This document shows positions 16,695 to 27,401 of a stretch of 64,000 nucleotides of DNA, one piece after another; the first letter of the stretch is position 1, and each line of letters starts with the position of its first letter. The DNA is from JAUIIK01 sp963745675. Lineage in GTDB: Bacteria > Chloroflexota > Chloroflexia > Thermomicrobiales > CFX8. The notes below the pieces were generated by a model, which worked only from the letters and a program-made list of their open reading frames with translations, searched no databases and was not told the DNA's origin. Made by a program: the position numbers and the translations under genes. The DNA is taken from positions 248,001 through 312,000 of the forward strand of contig CAVUYM010000012.1 in the NCBI GenBank assembly GCA_963745675.1. Direction: 5' to 3'.

Positions 16695-18362
16695 TTAGGT
16701 GCTAGCCCGTTTCCAACGCAGGCCGTAGCCACCGGCGAAGGCCAGGCCAACGGCGCCGACGAGGACGGCGGGGAGCATCCAGTCGCGACCGCCGGAGGTA
16801 CCGGCCTGCAATGTCGACTCCTGGCCCTCGATCTCGACAAGTTCTGAGCCAGCGGGGAGCACTTGAAGGGTCTTGAGGAACGCAACCAGTTGCTGCTGCT
16901 CTTCAAACGGAAGATCGGCGAACTGATCGCGGGATGCGCGCGCTTCACCACCGTGAGCGAGGATCGCGTCGGTGATCGTCGTCAGATCGCCGCGATGGCC
17001 GTACGGCGCGGAGTTGCCGACATCCCAGAGTTTGCGGGTGATGAAGTACTCGGCGCCGGGGATCCCGTCCTGATCCGGCCGGGTCTGGGCGAGTGTCTCG
17101 TTGCAGTAGAAGCGGATTGCGTCCGGATGATCCTCGGGGTCGCAAAGGTTATGACGTTTGAGGTCAGTATAGGCATGCACGATCGCGCCGCCATCGCCAT
17201 TCGACTCCAGATGCGGCCCTTCGCCCTGGGAAGTCATGTCGTAGCTAAAGATCTGATCGACATCGCTCCATGTCCCGGCCGGGTTGAGCAGATAGGGTTC
17301 GGTGAACTCCGCACTATCAAGCTCCATGCTCGACGAGTGACAGGACTCGCAACCGATACCGTTGAATACTTGCTCCCCCATATCGGCCCAGGCGCGCTCG
17401 GCTTCATCGGACGACAACAGTCTTCCCGGAGTGCCGAGTTGCGCCTGATAGATCGTCGCCGCCGTGATATCGCCAATGGTCAACTCATGGGCGACGCCGT
17501 CCTGGTCGTAGTCGACGCCCTTCTCCGGATTGAGGTCGAAGCGTTCATCGGCCTGCATGCCGTGATGGTGGTTGTAGGCGTTGACCGTAAACTCTCGGAG
17601 CGAGCGCACGACACCCGCCTGATGGAATGGCTTCACGACGAGATCGTCATCGACACCAACCACCTGCAACGTATCGAGCGTGCCATCCGGGTTTGCGGTT
17701 ATCTGGCCAAACGAGACACCCTTGGTCAGCAAATCTTTCGATACAGGCGAGCCACTGGCCTTCGCCTCTTCGATGGCTTCATCGCGGATAGCCTGCAGGT
17801 CTGCGGTCATCTCGCGCCCGAGCATCTCGATTGCGCCGGAGCCGAACATGCCAAGCGTGTTGCGCTCATTGCTGAATTCACTGGGTTGACTGACTCGGTA
17901 ACCGGATCGAGAGCCTGTGCCAGCACAAAGACGTTGGCTACGAAATCTCCACCGCCGCCGCCACGGGGCTGGTTGTGGCAGCCTGCACATGAGTCTGAGT
18001 CTGGCGCTGACGTGCGGATGAAGTGTGGTGGGTTGGAGTCGGGGTCACGCGCATCGCCTGCGCCTGTCGTGCCGGGTCGCCCCTGGCCATCGCAGAAGTT
18101 GAAGGGCGCGTCGAACAGATCCTTACCGAGCGCCACCAGTTCTTCAAAGTCGATACTCGCCCGAATTGATGTCGGCCTGGTCGACGTGGGCCTCGATCAC
18201 CGGCGTATCCGGATACCCGTCCGGACAAGTGTGATCTTCGTGCGCAGCGACTCCTCCGAAGCCTATCTGCAACCAGACAGCGCATCCGAGCCACGCGAGC
18301 ACGAGCGCTGACACAAAGAGAAACCGGGATCGCAACAGTGAAGACATACGGTCAACTCGCAT
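16695..18362 (-). CDS. Di-haem c-type cytochrome oxidoreductase (DHOR family), two frameshifts
   Basis: About 555 residues. N-terminal signal/anchor (SRFLFVSALVLAWLG). Two haem c sites are visible: CAGCH near residue 110 and CESCH in the second half, with LWDVGNSAPYGHRGDLTTITDAILAHGG close to the C-terminus, the hallmark of the thiol oxidoreductase/di-haem peroxidase-like family (COG3488). A C-terminal transmembrane helix (MLPAVLVGAVGLAFAGG) would tether it at the outer membrane face. Frame breaks lie near 18150 (after NSGEYR) and near 17890 (after QALDP). It probably passes electrons outside the cytoplasmic membrane; partner unknown. A Crp/Fnr-type dyad lies upstream. Confidence 0.85.
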
Positions 18363-18365
18363 CAA

Positions 18366-18833
18366 GTTCGTCGGGCGGAGCCTACTTTGTGAAGTTTCCT
18401 TCGCCCGGGTTCGTTCCTCAATTAATGTAAGGAAGCTTACACATAAATGGACAAAAGTTCACCACGGATTGACGTCCTAATAGTGAGCGTTCGCTTTGCA
18501 AGATGTGATGGCCCTTTCGTCCTAGCTAGCTTCCTTCACTAGCCCTCAGCGGCAGGTGCGACCGCCATCTGGAGAGACTCAGGCCTCGTCCACAATTCGC
18601 CGCTGCGCCCCAGCCACAAGCCCGCTCCGTCTTGTCCGATACCGATATCGTACGAGTGGGGTTTCGCGCCACATCCGTATAAACGCCCAATTTGCAATAC
18701 GTAGATGAAGCCATGCCCACTGTTCGGGCAATAACTAATCGGCCTACGTTGCGGAGAACTATCGGAGCCGAGTCGGTGCTGTATCGTTTCATCCGGAGAT
18801 GGATAGAGAGAACCTAGCGGCAGGAAACAGATT
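18366..18833. other. Divergent intergenic region with an uncertain small frame
   Basis: 468 bp between the cytochrome and amidohydrolase genes, noticeably AT-rich at 18400-18480. A minus-strand frame ending at 18539 reads plausibly for about 75 residues (GRLYGCGAKPHSYDIGIG, GLWLGRSGELWTR), but its only start codon lies inside the neighbouring gene and there is no ribosome site. It may be a remnant of a gene. Nothing else is supported apart from the dyad at 18426. Confidence 0.4.
18426..18441. promoter_or_regulatory. Crp/Fnr-type dyad TGTAAG-N4-CTTACA
   Basis: Perfect 6-4-6 inverted repeat, of the TGTA-N8-TACA form used by Crp/Fnr-superfamily regulators, about 65 bp upstream of the di-haem cytochrome start, in an AT-rich stretch. 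Confidence 0.45.
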
Positions 18834-20287
18834 ATGGCGCGGACGATTATCCAGAACGGCGATGTTGTTGTCTGGCACGAGGGCGGCCATGCATTGATGC
18901 CCGGAGCGCACGTCGTCATCGAAGGTGACCGGGTAGATCACATCACGCGCGACGATCCGGGGCCAGCTGAGACGGTCATCGACGCCAGCGGCAAACTCGT
19001 CTCGCCTGGATTCGTCAACTGCCACGTCCACGCCGGCATCGACACCCAGGTGCTCATGACCGACAAAGGAGCGCCAGGCTACTACAACTCCGGCATGCTC
19101 TTTGCCAGTGCATCAACCGCCACGATGGCGAACAGCGGCCCGCCCTGGACCGACGAGGAGCGCCGGGCCGCCGGACTATACCCGCAGGTCGAACTGCTCA
19201 AGTCAGGGGTTACGACGTTTCTGGAGATCGGCGGCGCGATCGGCGATATGGAGCTCTTCGGCGATCTGGTTGGGGAGTCCGGCATCCGCTGTTATGCCGG
19301 ACCCGGATTCGAAGATGCCACATGGGTGCTTGACCCGGACAGCGGCGCCTTTCGCTACCACTGGGATGAAGCGGCTGGTCGGGAGGGTTTCCACAGGGCC
19401 GTCGACTTCATAGAATCTCGCGATGGGGATCACGACGGGCGGCTACGCGGCGCAATGATCCCGGCCCGCCTGGATAACTGCACTCCCGCTCTGCTGCGCG
19501 ATGCACAGGATGCCGCAGAGTCACTCGACGTGCCAATCTCAGTGCATGCCGCTCAAGCTGGATTCGAATATCACGAGATGTTGCGCCGGACCGGGCGGAC
19601 ACCTATCCAATTTATGCACGATCTCGGACTGTTGACACCGCGTATGCTCCTGGGGCACTGCATCTATGTCAGCGGCCACCGCATGACCGCCACTCCACCA
19701 GGGGACGATCTCGCGCTGATAGCCAGCGGCGGTCGTCCGTGGCCCATTCGGTGACGGTCTTTGCCCGTCGGGGAATTGCGATGGAGTCCTGGCAACGCTA
19801 TCTCGACGCCGGAGTCCGGATGACCTTCGGTACCGACACACTGCCACGCGATTTCCTGCAAGAGATACGGCTCGGCAGTTACATCTCAAAAGTCATCAGC
19901 GGAGACTGGTCGGCAGCCGCAACTCGCGACCTCTACTACGCTGCGACTGCCGCAGGAGCAGATGCATTGGGACGTGCAGATCTGGGCCGCATTGAGCCGG
20001 GCGCGAAGGCCGACATCTTCATCGCCGATCTTCGTAAGGTCCATGTTGGCCCGGTTGTTGATCCGATCCTGGCACTGATCCATGAAGCGAACGCCAGCGA
20101 TATCGAAACCGTCATCGTCGACGGCAAGATCGTCATCGACGAGGGCTGGCACACGCGGATCAACGAGGGCTGGCTGATCGAGCAGGGCGAACGCGTCGGT
20201 CGCAAGCAACGCGCGGCGATGGCTGCCCGCAACTGGCAAGGCAAGTCGGAAGAGGAGATCTTCGTCCAGACGCTTCCGCACATTTGA
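18834..20287 (+). CDS. Amidohydrolase-superfamily deaminase/hydrolase (AtzA/SsnA-like), one frameshift
   Basis: About 484 residues, AGGAAA before the ATG. Metal-dependent amidohydrolase landmarks: VNCHVHAG (two His ligands) near residue 62, the His in SVHAAQ near 237, GHCIYVSG near 282, and FGTDT (Asp ligand) after the frame change. The C-terminal composite beta-sandwich has GRIEPGAKADIFIADL, VIVDGKIVIDEG. The frame breaks near 19740, just after LALIASGG. The family deaminates or dehalogenates heterocycles such as guanine, cytosine or triazines. It precedes threonine dehydratase by 56 bp, so the two may be cotranscribed. Substrate unknown. Confidence 0.85.
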
Positions 20288-20343
20288 TAGACGGCAGAAA
20301 AGCTGTCGATTCGGATGCATCCATAGCTCGAACAGGAACTGCA

Positions 20344-21574
20344 ATGATCGCGTTGGACAAGATACAGGCGGCGCAGATTAGGGATGCGGGGCGTCGCGAT
20401 CGAGACGCCGCTGTTGCCCAGCCCACGGTTGAGCGACGCGACCGGGAGCAGGATCTTTGTCAAAGCCGAGAATACGCAGATCGGCGGCTCCTTCAAACTC
20501 CGCGGCGCCTATACGAAGATGTCACAGTTGCCGGAATCCGACAGGCAGCGGGGCGTCATCGCTGCATCGATGGGCAACCATGCACAGGGCGTGGCGCTGA
20601 GTGCCCAGATGCTCGGAATCAAGGCCACCATCGTGATGCCTGAACATGCGCCGCTGATGAAAGTCAACGCAACCCAGCGCTACGGCGGTGAAGTTGTCCT
20701 GACCGGCACGACCTTCGACGACGCCGATGCGCGCGCTCGCGAGATCGAGCAGGAACGTGGCCTGACCCGCATTCATGCCTTCAACGATCCTGCCGTTATC
20801 GCTGGCCAGGGCGTCATCGGGCTGGAGATTCTCGATGCATTGCCAGAAGTCGATGTCGTCATCGTGCCAATCGGCGGCGGCGGGCTCATTAGCGGTATTG
20901 CCACTGCCATCCACGCCCTCCGGCCAGAGACGCGGATCATCGGCGTCCAGGCGAGCGCTTTCGCATCGATCGAGCCATCGCTCCAGCACGGCGCGCCAGT
21001 AACCATCGAACCGGCGGCGACAATCGCGGACGGAATAGCGGTCAAGCGTCCCGGTGAATTGACACTACCGATCATCGCCCGGCACGTCGAACAGGTCGTT
21101 ACCGTCAGCGAGCAACAGATCGCGCATGCCATTCTCTTTGCCCTTCAGAATCAGGGATTGGTGCTGGAAGGGGCGGCAGCAACCGGCATCGCGGCCTTGC
21201 TCAGCGGTAGCGTGCCGATTGAGCCCCATGAGCAAGTCTGCATCGTCCTCTCGGGCGCAAACATCGACGCCAATCTCCTGGCGCGGGTCATCGATCAAAC
21301 ATTGACGGAAGAAGGCCGCTACCTGGTCATCCGGACGGCGCTGCCCGACCGCCCCGGCAATCTGGCAGGACTGGCGGAGAAGGTTGCTTCGGCCGGAGCG
21401 AATGTCATTGATATTCATCACCGACGCTCCGTCTGGGGCGTTCCACTATCGTCGACGGGGCTGGAACTGATCCTGGAGGTGCGCGACACGGCCCACGGCC
21501 AGCGTGTAGTGGATCAGCTTGAGCTATCCGGCTACAAGGTATCGAGAGTGCTGCCGAACGAGTACTCGCACTGA
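20344..21574 (+). CDS. ilvA: Threonine dehydratase (PLP-dependent, ACT domain), one frameshift
   Basis: About 410 residues. The start at MIALDKIQAAQI is typical of the family; the frame then shifts near 20380 before RGVAIETPLLPSP. The PLP lysine is in GGSFKLRGAY, the Asn/His loop is SMGNHAQG, the glycine-rich phosphate loop is PIGGGGLISG, and SGANID ends the catalytic domain. One ACT domain at the C-terminus (YLVIRTALPDRPGNLAGL). It converts threonine to 2-oxobutanoate and ammonia. A single short ACT domain fits the TdcB-like or short IlvA type, so its role may be catabolic or in isoleucine synthesis. Confidence 0.88.
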
Positions 21575-21632
21575 CTCGAGTCTCCGCAAACCTAATTCGA
21601 CCTCGGGCGGGGCCTTCCCGGATCGGGCAGGC

Positions 21633-22271
21633 TCATTCCGGGTCGCGCCGTTTGGGCTTCACACTGCGAATCGGCCGCGGTGCGTTGAGCCCGTAGCGGA
21701 TCGACAGGCTTCGCAGGATAAACGTCGCCGCGACTCCGAGTACCGCAGCCGGCACCTTCGGCATATCTGCTTTGAACGCGAGCAAAAAGGTGAGAGAACC
21801 TAACAACGCCGCCAGCGCATAGATATCCTGGCGCAATAACAGCGGTGTTTCGGATGCCAGCAGGTCTCGCACGACGCCTCCGCCCGCCCCGGCGATGACC
21901 CCGATCAAGAGGGCTGAAATAGGTCCCTGACCAGCATCGAGCGCTTTGAGCGTGCCGACGACAGCGAAGAACCCCAGGCCCAGCGCATCGAGCAAGCGCA
22001 CACTGTGATTGATTCTCTCGATCTGAGCAGGAAGCAGGAAACCGACCGCGGTAGCTGCGAAGACAGTCACCAGATAGGCTTCGTTCTCGATCGCTGCCGG
22101 AGGAAGATCGTCCAGCAAGATATCCCGCAACATTCCGCCGCCAAGCCCGGCCACCAGCGACAGCGCGAACACACCGACAATATCGAACTGTTTTCGGGTA
22201 GCAAGAACGGCCCCGCTCAGAGCGAAGACGAACGTGCCGATGAGATCGAACGAGATGAGCAACGACGGCAC
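21633..22271 (-). CDS. TRIC-type cation channel (UPF0126)
   Basis: 212 residues from a GTG start. Six or seven transmembrane segments in two homologous halves, each with the family GG motif: AGLGGGMLRDILLDD near residue 45 and AGAGGGVVRDLLASE near 128. These motifs define the prokaryotic TRIC/YicG proteins, trimeric monovalent-cation channels of the cytoplasmic membrane. A basic tail (SVKPKRRDPE) ends the protein. It faces the threonine dehydratase gene tail-to-tail. Confidence 0.88.
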   Translation of the reverse strand: MPSLLISFDLIGTFVFALSGAVLATRKQFDIVGVFALSLVAGLGGGMLRDILLDDLPPAAIENEAYLVTVFAATAVGFLLPAQIERINHSVRLLDALGLGFFAVVGTLKALDAGQGPISALLIGVIAGAGGGVVRDLLASETPLLLRQDIYALAALLGSLTFLLAFKADMPKVPAAVLGVAATFILRSLSIRYGLNAPRPIRSVKPKRRDPE

Positions 22272-22419
22272 GCCTGAGCCAATCCGTCACATCGCAATAT
22301 CTGATGGTATCGAACCATCTTCGCAGTGTTCAGCGCCACATCCTCCGAAAAGGAGCAGATGACCTGCCATCGCGAACACAGGCACTGCTAGCTTGTCGCC
22401 GGATATCCCGCTCAATGCC

Positions 22420-23153
22420 CTAGGAGCCGGTAGAAAACGGACCGCGCAAGACGTTGCGGCCGGTCGGGCCCGGACTGCCACCAGCAGGTTCTTCGGTAAC
22501 GCCGACCACTTCTACGTCGCTCAGAGTTATCGGGGACAATCACTTGCACGGTGATTTGCCCCAATGCGTCCGGGTGGAAGACGCCGCCGCTATCGCGCGT
22601 TCCATCGGCATGAACGAACCACAGCTGGTAGTCACGCTCCGCGCTGAGCACCGGCAGACCGCTTGCTACGAGAGCGCCGTTCTTTGAGTCTTTGTCCAAC
22701 ACGCAAATGCCCTGAAGCGTTCTGCGCCTCCTCCGAGCCCACCAGCGGCACGACGATAGGCGATACTGCTGGAATCCAGCGGAGTAGTCATCATCGGTGT
22801 CGAACTGGAGCCAGAGATTCCAGCCGAGCATGACGAGCAGGAGCGCCGCAAGAGCCGCGAAACTGGCCCAGAGATATCTCATGCTGCGTTGCGGTGGTGG
22901 CGGGGAGGTCGCTGTTTCCGAGCGGGCCCGCTCGAGCAGCCGGTCGAGCGCTCCTTCCGGCGGTTGTTGTTGCGCTAGCGACAGCGGATAGCCAGCGACG
23001 ACGCGCTCATATTCGGACAGGATCAGCCCGGCATTCGGCGCAGTCGCGCAAATGGTTTTCAAGCGCAGCACGGGAAGCACTATCGAGCGAGCCAAGCGCG
23101 TAGGCCGCGAGATCAATCTGGAACTCCTCGTGCGTTCGCATGTGATCATTCAT
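22420..23153 (-). CDS. Zinc-finger anti-sigma factor (RskA-like), several frameshifts
   Basis: About 244 residues when reassembled. The ATG overlaps the sigma stop (ATGAATGA), so the pair is translationally coupled. The N-terminus has the anti-sigma zinc finger H-x3-C-x2-C in NHLRDCAEC near residue 34. A transmembrane helix (WASFAALAALLLVMLGWNLW) is near the middle. The outer domain is of the RskA type: VVPLVGSEEAQNASG, GALVASGLP, YQLWFVHADGT, and EEPAGGSPGPTG near the end. Frame changes fall near 23045, 22770, 22715 and 22535, unusually dense for one gene. It should hold the adjacent ECF sigma factor at the membrane. Confidence 0.75.
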
Positions 23154-23761
23154 GAGCGTCAGCCTCGGAGGATGCAGGGCCAAAGGTAGATCGCAAGCGC
23201 TGGCGCATATGTTCCATCGCCGAGCGGGTGCGTGATTTCACCGTACCGAGCGGTTGGTCGAGTTTGGCGGCTATCTCAGACTGCGTCAGACCGCCGAAAT
23301 AGGCCAGCTCGACCACTGTCCGCTGCGATTCAGGCAGTTCGGACACAGCTTCGGACAACGTCTGTTCGACAGATATCGCGTCGCCATGATCGGCGGTCGA
23401 CATTGAGATGAACGGCGCCAGCGGAGTTTGCTCGCGCAGGCGCGCCTGATGCTGACGACCGCGAATGACATCGATCGCCCGGTTGCGGGCGATCCGGGCC
23501 AGCCACGGCGCAACATTTCCAACAGATGGACGATAGCTCTCCGGCCTTGTTCCAGCAGTTCAGGAAGGCGTCCTGCATGACTTCCTCAGCCAGCGCATGA
23601 TCGTGAACGACGCGGTAGGCAACGCTATAGACAAGTCCGCCAAAGCGACGATAGAGCTCAACAAGAGCTTCTTCATCGCCTATCTGTAACCGGCGTACGA
23701 GTTCGCTGTCGGACAATGCACGGATAGCTTCACCACCCGCATCGTGTCCCGCCCCAGCCAT
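23146..23761 (-). CDS. ECF RNA polymerase sigma factor (SigK-like), one frameshift
   Basis: About 204 residues. Sigma region 2 (GDEEALVELYRRFGGLVYSVAYRVV, HALAEEVMQDAFLNCW) and region 4 (LPESQRTVVELAYFGGLTQSEIAAKLDQPLGTVKSR) are clear. The frame shifts near 23525 inside region 2, before WLARIARNRAIDVIRG. The gene is followed at once by its cognate membrane anti-sigma gene with an 8-bp overlap. That arrangement is standard for envelope or oxidative stress ECF systems; the signal here is unknown. Confidence 0.85.
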
Positions 23762-23924
23762 AGCGGTGCTCCCCGCATCCTGCTGATCTGGACAAAAGCT
23801 GGTTGACTGTGACGCCCTCCAGCATCCGTCTCGTACTCTAACAGCTACGACGAACCTATGGCCTTTGGATTGAATGAACTCGGAAGCAGGACCGATGGCG
23901 CGTAATGGCCGCCCTGGATTTATG

Positions 23925-24170
23925 AAGATCAGAGGTTTGCAGCGCAGGCACCGTTATTCTCGACAGTGGAGCCGGCAACGAGAATCTCTACGATATCTAC
24001 TCCGACGGCAGCGACTGGCCCTTCAGTAACAAGATCCTCGGCGGCAGCGGCACCAACCGCCACTCCTATTGGGCATGGGCTGTGCGCGCTGGCCGTTGGG
24101 AAACCAACCTGCTCTACGCCTGTGAGAGCTACAACGTCGCCAGGCTGGACCGGTTCCACTTTCTAATCAT
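23925..24170 (+). pseudogene. Gene fragment without start
   Basis: In the roughly 600-bp gap between the sigma and GNAT genes one plus-strand frame reads like a real protein tail: VILDSGAGNENLYDIYSDG, GTNRHSYWAWAVRAGRWETN, YACESYNVARLDRF. It opens right after a TGA and has no start codon or ribosome site. I read it as a decayed or truncated gene of a secreted-protein type, family unknown. The rest of the gap (23762-23924 and 24171-24368) shows no feature. Confidence 0.35.
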
Positions 24171-24368
24171 CAAAGCGGAAACTGAAGCACGATGGCGTGG
24201 GACCGGCCACGTGACTGGTCCCGTCGTTTTCGCCGCTTGTCGAGCCTACGTTCCAGGTCATGGACGATTGCGAATTGTCCCAGGGCCGGCGAGAAGCGGT
24301 CGTTCTGAAGTATTGGTGACCATATCGATGAACAACCTGACAAATGTGCTTTCAACAAGAAGAGCTAT

Positions 24369-24968
24369 CTACTCGCCAGTTGGAACCGCTAGCCTCATGA
24401 TCGGGCGGGTCTCGGAACGACGCTCGACCTCAATGAATCCCGCCTGGTGGAAAATGCTCGCGATGCCGGTATGCGCGAAAGCTGCTGGATAGTTGGCATC
24501 TCGCGGATCGACCGGATAGCCCTCAACGAGGGTCGCGCCCTGGGATGAGTGGCGAAATCGACTGCGGCGCGGAGTAGCTTTACCGACAATCCCCGGCGGC
24601 GATGATCTTTCGCGACGAAGAAACAGGTGACCGACCAGACTGGATTGTCGTCAATTCGCTTAAGCACCCGTGAACGACTGAGAACCGAGAAGTCTTCACG
24701 TGGTCCGACGGCACACCAGCCGACCGGCGTGTCATCGACATAGGCCAGGATTCCCGGCGGCGGCCCGGCTTCGACGATCTCTCTGAAAGGCCTGGCGATT
24801 GCCGTCGCCCTTCTCCCGCTCATACTCGGAGCGGGAACGGCGCATTGTCATGCACCAGCAACCGCCAACGGCGCCGCGCGGCCCAAAGAGCGCCTCCAGG
24901 TCGGCCCAGCGATCCGGTGTCAGCGCGTGGAATGTGTAGGTTTCCAGCGGCTTCAATCTTTCTCTCAT
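24369..24968 (-). CDS. GNAT family N-acetyltransferase, two frameshifts
   Basis: About 200 residues. Its ATG shares one base with the TGA of the upstream MFS gene, so translation is coupled. The GNAT core is visible: VGWCAVGPREDF (beta4 region) and WSVTCFFVAKDHRRRGLSVKLLRAAVDFA (acetyl-CoA pyrophosphate loop, R-R-x-G-L). The N-terminus has the CWCMTMRRSRSEYEREKG segment common in one GNAT subfamily. Frames change near 24790 and near 24535; reassembled, it ends MRLAVPTGE. It acetylates an unknown amine. With an exporter in the same operon and a WYL regulator opposite, a role in handling a toxic compound is plausible. Confidence 0.78.
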
Positions 24969-26242
24969 CAATCAACGACGGCTGGATCGGACTGTACGAC
25001 GGTAGACGGCGTCGGAGGTCCGGCGAATCGCAATGCTCGGACACGGAAGGCTACAGCGCTTGCGCCACTAATCACCACCGTTGTGAGCCCGATCATCGTG
25101 CTGATACCCAGGACTGGCAAGAGGAAGCCCCCAAATGCGCCACCCAGAGGTTGACTGCCCTGCATCATCATCCGTAGTAGCGCGAAGGTTCGCCCGCGCA
25201 TAGCGGCCGGGATGATCTCCATCCTGAGCGTCTGTGCCCAGATCGTTAGTGGGGCGGTCAGCGCGCCGGATAGGAAGATTGCCACCAGGGCGAGCCCCGT
25301 CTGGCCGGCCAGCAGTGGCAGGGTAGCCAGCCCGCCGAGGAATCCTGCCAGGCAGATCAGCGTACCGAGCGGCAACCAGCGATTGATCCCGACCGCGACG
25401 ATGGAGCTGAGGGTTTGACCGGCTGCGCCCACTCCGAGAAGCAACCCGAAAAGACTGGCATCTCCATCGAGGATGCGCTCGACATAGATCGGCAGCCAGA
25501 CGCGAGTCGCGCCAAATCCGACGTTTACCGCCATATACATCAGCGTCGTCGTAAGCAGTATCTGATTTGACCGCAGCAGCCGCACGGCATCGCCGAGACT
25601 GGTGGAGCCTCGCGGCGGCGCAGCACTTCCAGCTACATCACCAGGCTGATCGAGGTAGCGCACACCGACGAGCGCCAGAGCGAAGGCGAAGTAGGAGGCG
25701 GCATCGATGATCAACACATTCGGCGCTCCAATGAGCGCAATCAACACTCCGGCCAGCGGTGGACCAAGGACGCTTGTTACGGAGAAACCCAGCGTTTCGA
25801 AGGCATTCGCCGCAGTGAGCTGATCACGAGGAATGATCGATGGAATCAGAGACGGACTACCTGCTAGCGAGATCATCATCAGGCTGCCAAAGACGGCTGC
25901 CGCGACGTAGGCGTGCCAGACCTCCAGCATTCCAAGGAAGTGCAGCAGTGGCACCATCGCCATCGCCAGACCACGCACGGCGTTGTCGACCGCCATCACC
26001 CGGCGCCGATCGTAGCGATCCAGCAGGTAGCCGGCCGCTAGCCCACCGATCAATATCGGTGCGGTATAGCAAAGCGTCAAAATCCCGACGGCTCGCGCTG
26101 AATCTGTTTCCTGCAGGACGAACCAGACGAGCGCCACCCTCGCCATCGAGTCGCCCAGCGTGGAGAGGGCGAAGCCCGACCAGAAGCGCCGATAGGAGGT
26201 GAATTGAAAGAGTCGCAGATAGGAACTGTCCCGAAAACGCAT
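24968..26242 (-). CDS. MFS exporter (DHA3-type)
   Basis: 424 residues, GAGAGGGCG before the ATG. Twelve hydrophobic segments. FQFTSYRRFWSGFALSTLGDSMARVALVWFVLQ at the N-terminus and the GYLLDRYDRRRVM loop between TM2 and TM3 are typical of the DHA3 family (macrolide, enterobactin and multidrug exporters). Operon with a GNAT gene downstream, divergent from a WYL regulator; 107 bp separate the divergent starts. Located in the cytoplasmic membrane; it probably pumps a small molecule out by proton antiport. Confidence 0.87.
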   Translation of the reverse strand: MRFRDSSYLRLFQFTSYRRFWSGFALSTLGDSMARVALVWFVLQETDSARAVGILTLCYTAPILIGGLAAGYLLDRYDRRRVMAVDNAVRGLAMAMVPLLHFLGMLEVWHAYVAAAVFGSLMMISLAGSPSLIPSIIPRDQLTAANAFETLGFSVTSVLGPPLAGVLIALIGAPNVLIIDAASYFAFALALVGVRYLDQPGDVAGSAAPPRGSTSLGDAVRLLRSNQILLTTTLMYMAVNVGFGATRVWLPIYVERILDGDASLFGLLLGVGAAGQTLSSIVAVGINRWLPLGTLICLAGFLGGLATLPLLAGQTGLALVAIFLSGALTAPLTIWAQTLRMEIIPAAMRGRTFALLRMMMQGSQPLGGAFGGFLLPVLGISTMIGLTTVVISGASAVAFRVRALRFAGPPTPSTVVQSDPAVVD

Positions 26243-26349
26243 AGCGCCCTCTCAATTGGACCCAGCCGGTCCGAAACACTGATATGAGAGTATGCTGGGA
26301 ACTCTGTCAGCAGCATGTCAGGGTTTAATCGCGAGGAGTATCCGCGCCG

Positions 26350-27401
26350 ATGCAGCGTTCCGACCGGCTTGTTGGCATCCTCCTTCAACTCAGTGACAGG
26401 GAACTCGTCCCTGCTTCCCGGCTCGCCGAACGTTTTGCAGTATCGGTGCGAACGATCTACCGGGATATGGATGCGCTCGGAGAGCTTGGCATCCCCTTCT
26501 ATTCGGAGACAGGACGGCATGGTGGCTTCCGGCTGGTCGAGGGCTACCGGCTTCCTCCGATTATGTTCTCGGAAGGCGAAGCGATCTCGCTGATTCTGGG
26601 CGTCACGATGCTCGACAGCCTCAGAACGCATCCACATGCCAAAGATCTGGCGAACGCCGAGGGAAAGCTGCTCAACGCGCTCCCAGCGCCGCTGCAACAG
26701 ACCCTGCGCAATGCCCGGCGCATCATCGGATTTGAAGAGGCGGCGGTCGACGCATTTCACGTCGAGCGCGTCAGCGAAGATTCTCTGCACCAGGTGAAGT
26801 CAGCGATTGATGACGAAGGGGCGGTGCTGGACGCGTTTCTCACCGCGATCCTTTCCGGCAACGGGGTCCAGATGCGCTACCAGTCACCGTATCGCCGCGA
26901 TGGCCCACGAAGCTACGAGGCAACCCCACTGGGGCTCTTTTGGGACCGCAACTGCTGGTATCTCGTTGGAACGCTCGTCAACGGCGAATCACGCACCTGG
27001 CGCGCTGACCGCGTGCTGGATATTTCGATTGGTGGTGCCGAAAGGCTGCGAAGCCCGTTGCGGACATCAGCGCCTATCTCAATCGTTCCTGGTTAGCCGC
27101 AGCGATGGAGAGTTGGGCGGAAAGCAGCCCGGTGAGGATCGCTCTCAGTCCGACACAGGCGAAACGGCTGAAGCATGACTGGTACTACCAGCACGCGCAT
27201 TTCGAGGAGCAGCCGGACGGCCGGGTGCTGATGACCTTCGGCCAGAACAGATCTGACATCGTACTCGAACTCGTGCGCTGGCTCGGTCCTGGCGCGGAAT
27301 TGCTTGAACCGGTTCGCTGGCGTGACCTAGTCCAACATGAACTGGAGACGATGCTTAGAGCATATGACGACAGTCATCAAGCCTACTGTGAACTCATCTA
27401 A
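26350..27401 (+). CDS. HTH-WYL transcriptional regulator (YafY family), one frameshift
   Basis: About 350 residues, GAGGAGTAT before the ATG. The N-terminal winged helix (LVGILLQLSDRELVPASRLAERFAVSVRTIYRDMDALGELG) is typical of DeoR-like/YafY regulators. It is followed by the ligand-sensing WYL domain (GNGVQMRYQSPYRR, PLGLFWDRNCWYLVG) and the WCX extension (VLMTFGQNRSDIVLELVRWLGPGAELLEP). The frame shifts near 27045. Divergent placement suggests it controls the MFS-GNAT operon and itself from the shared 107-bp region. Confidence 0.87.

Noticed and set aside
18539..18919. Minus-strand 126-codon frame before the amidohydrolase gene
   Set aside because: Its start codon lies within the amidohydrolase gene and no ribosome site is present; kept only as a possible remnant.
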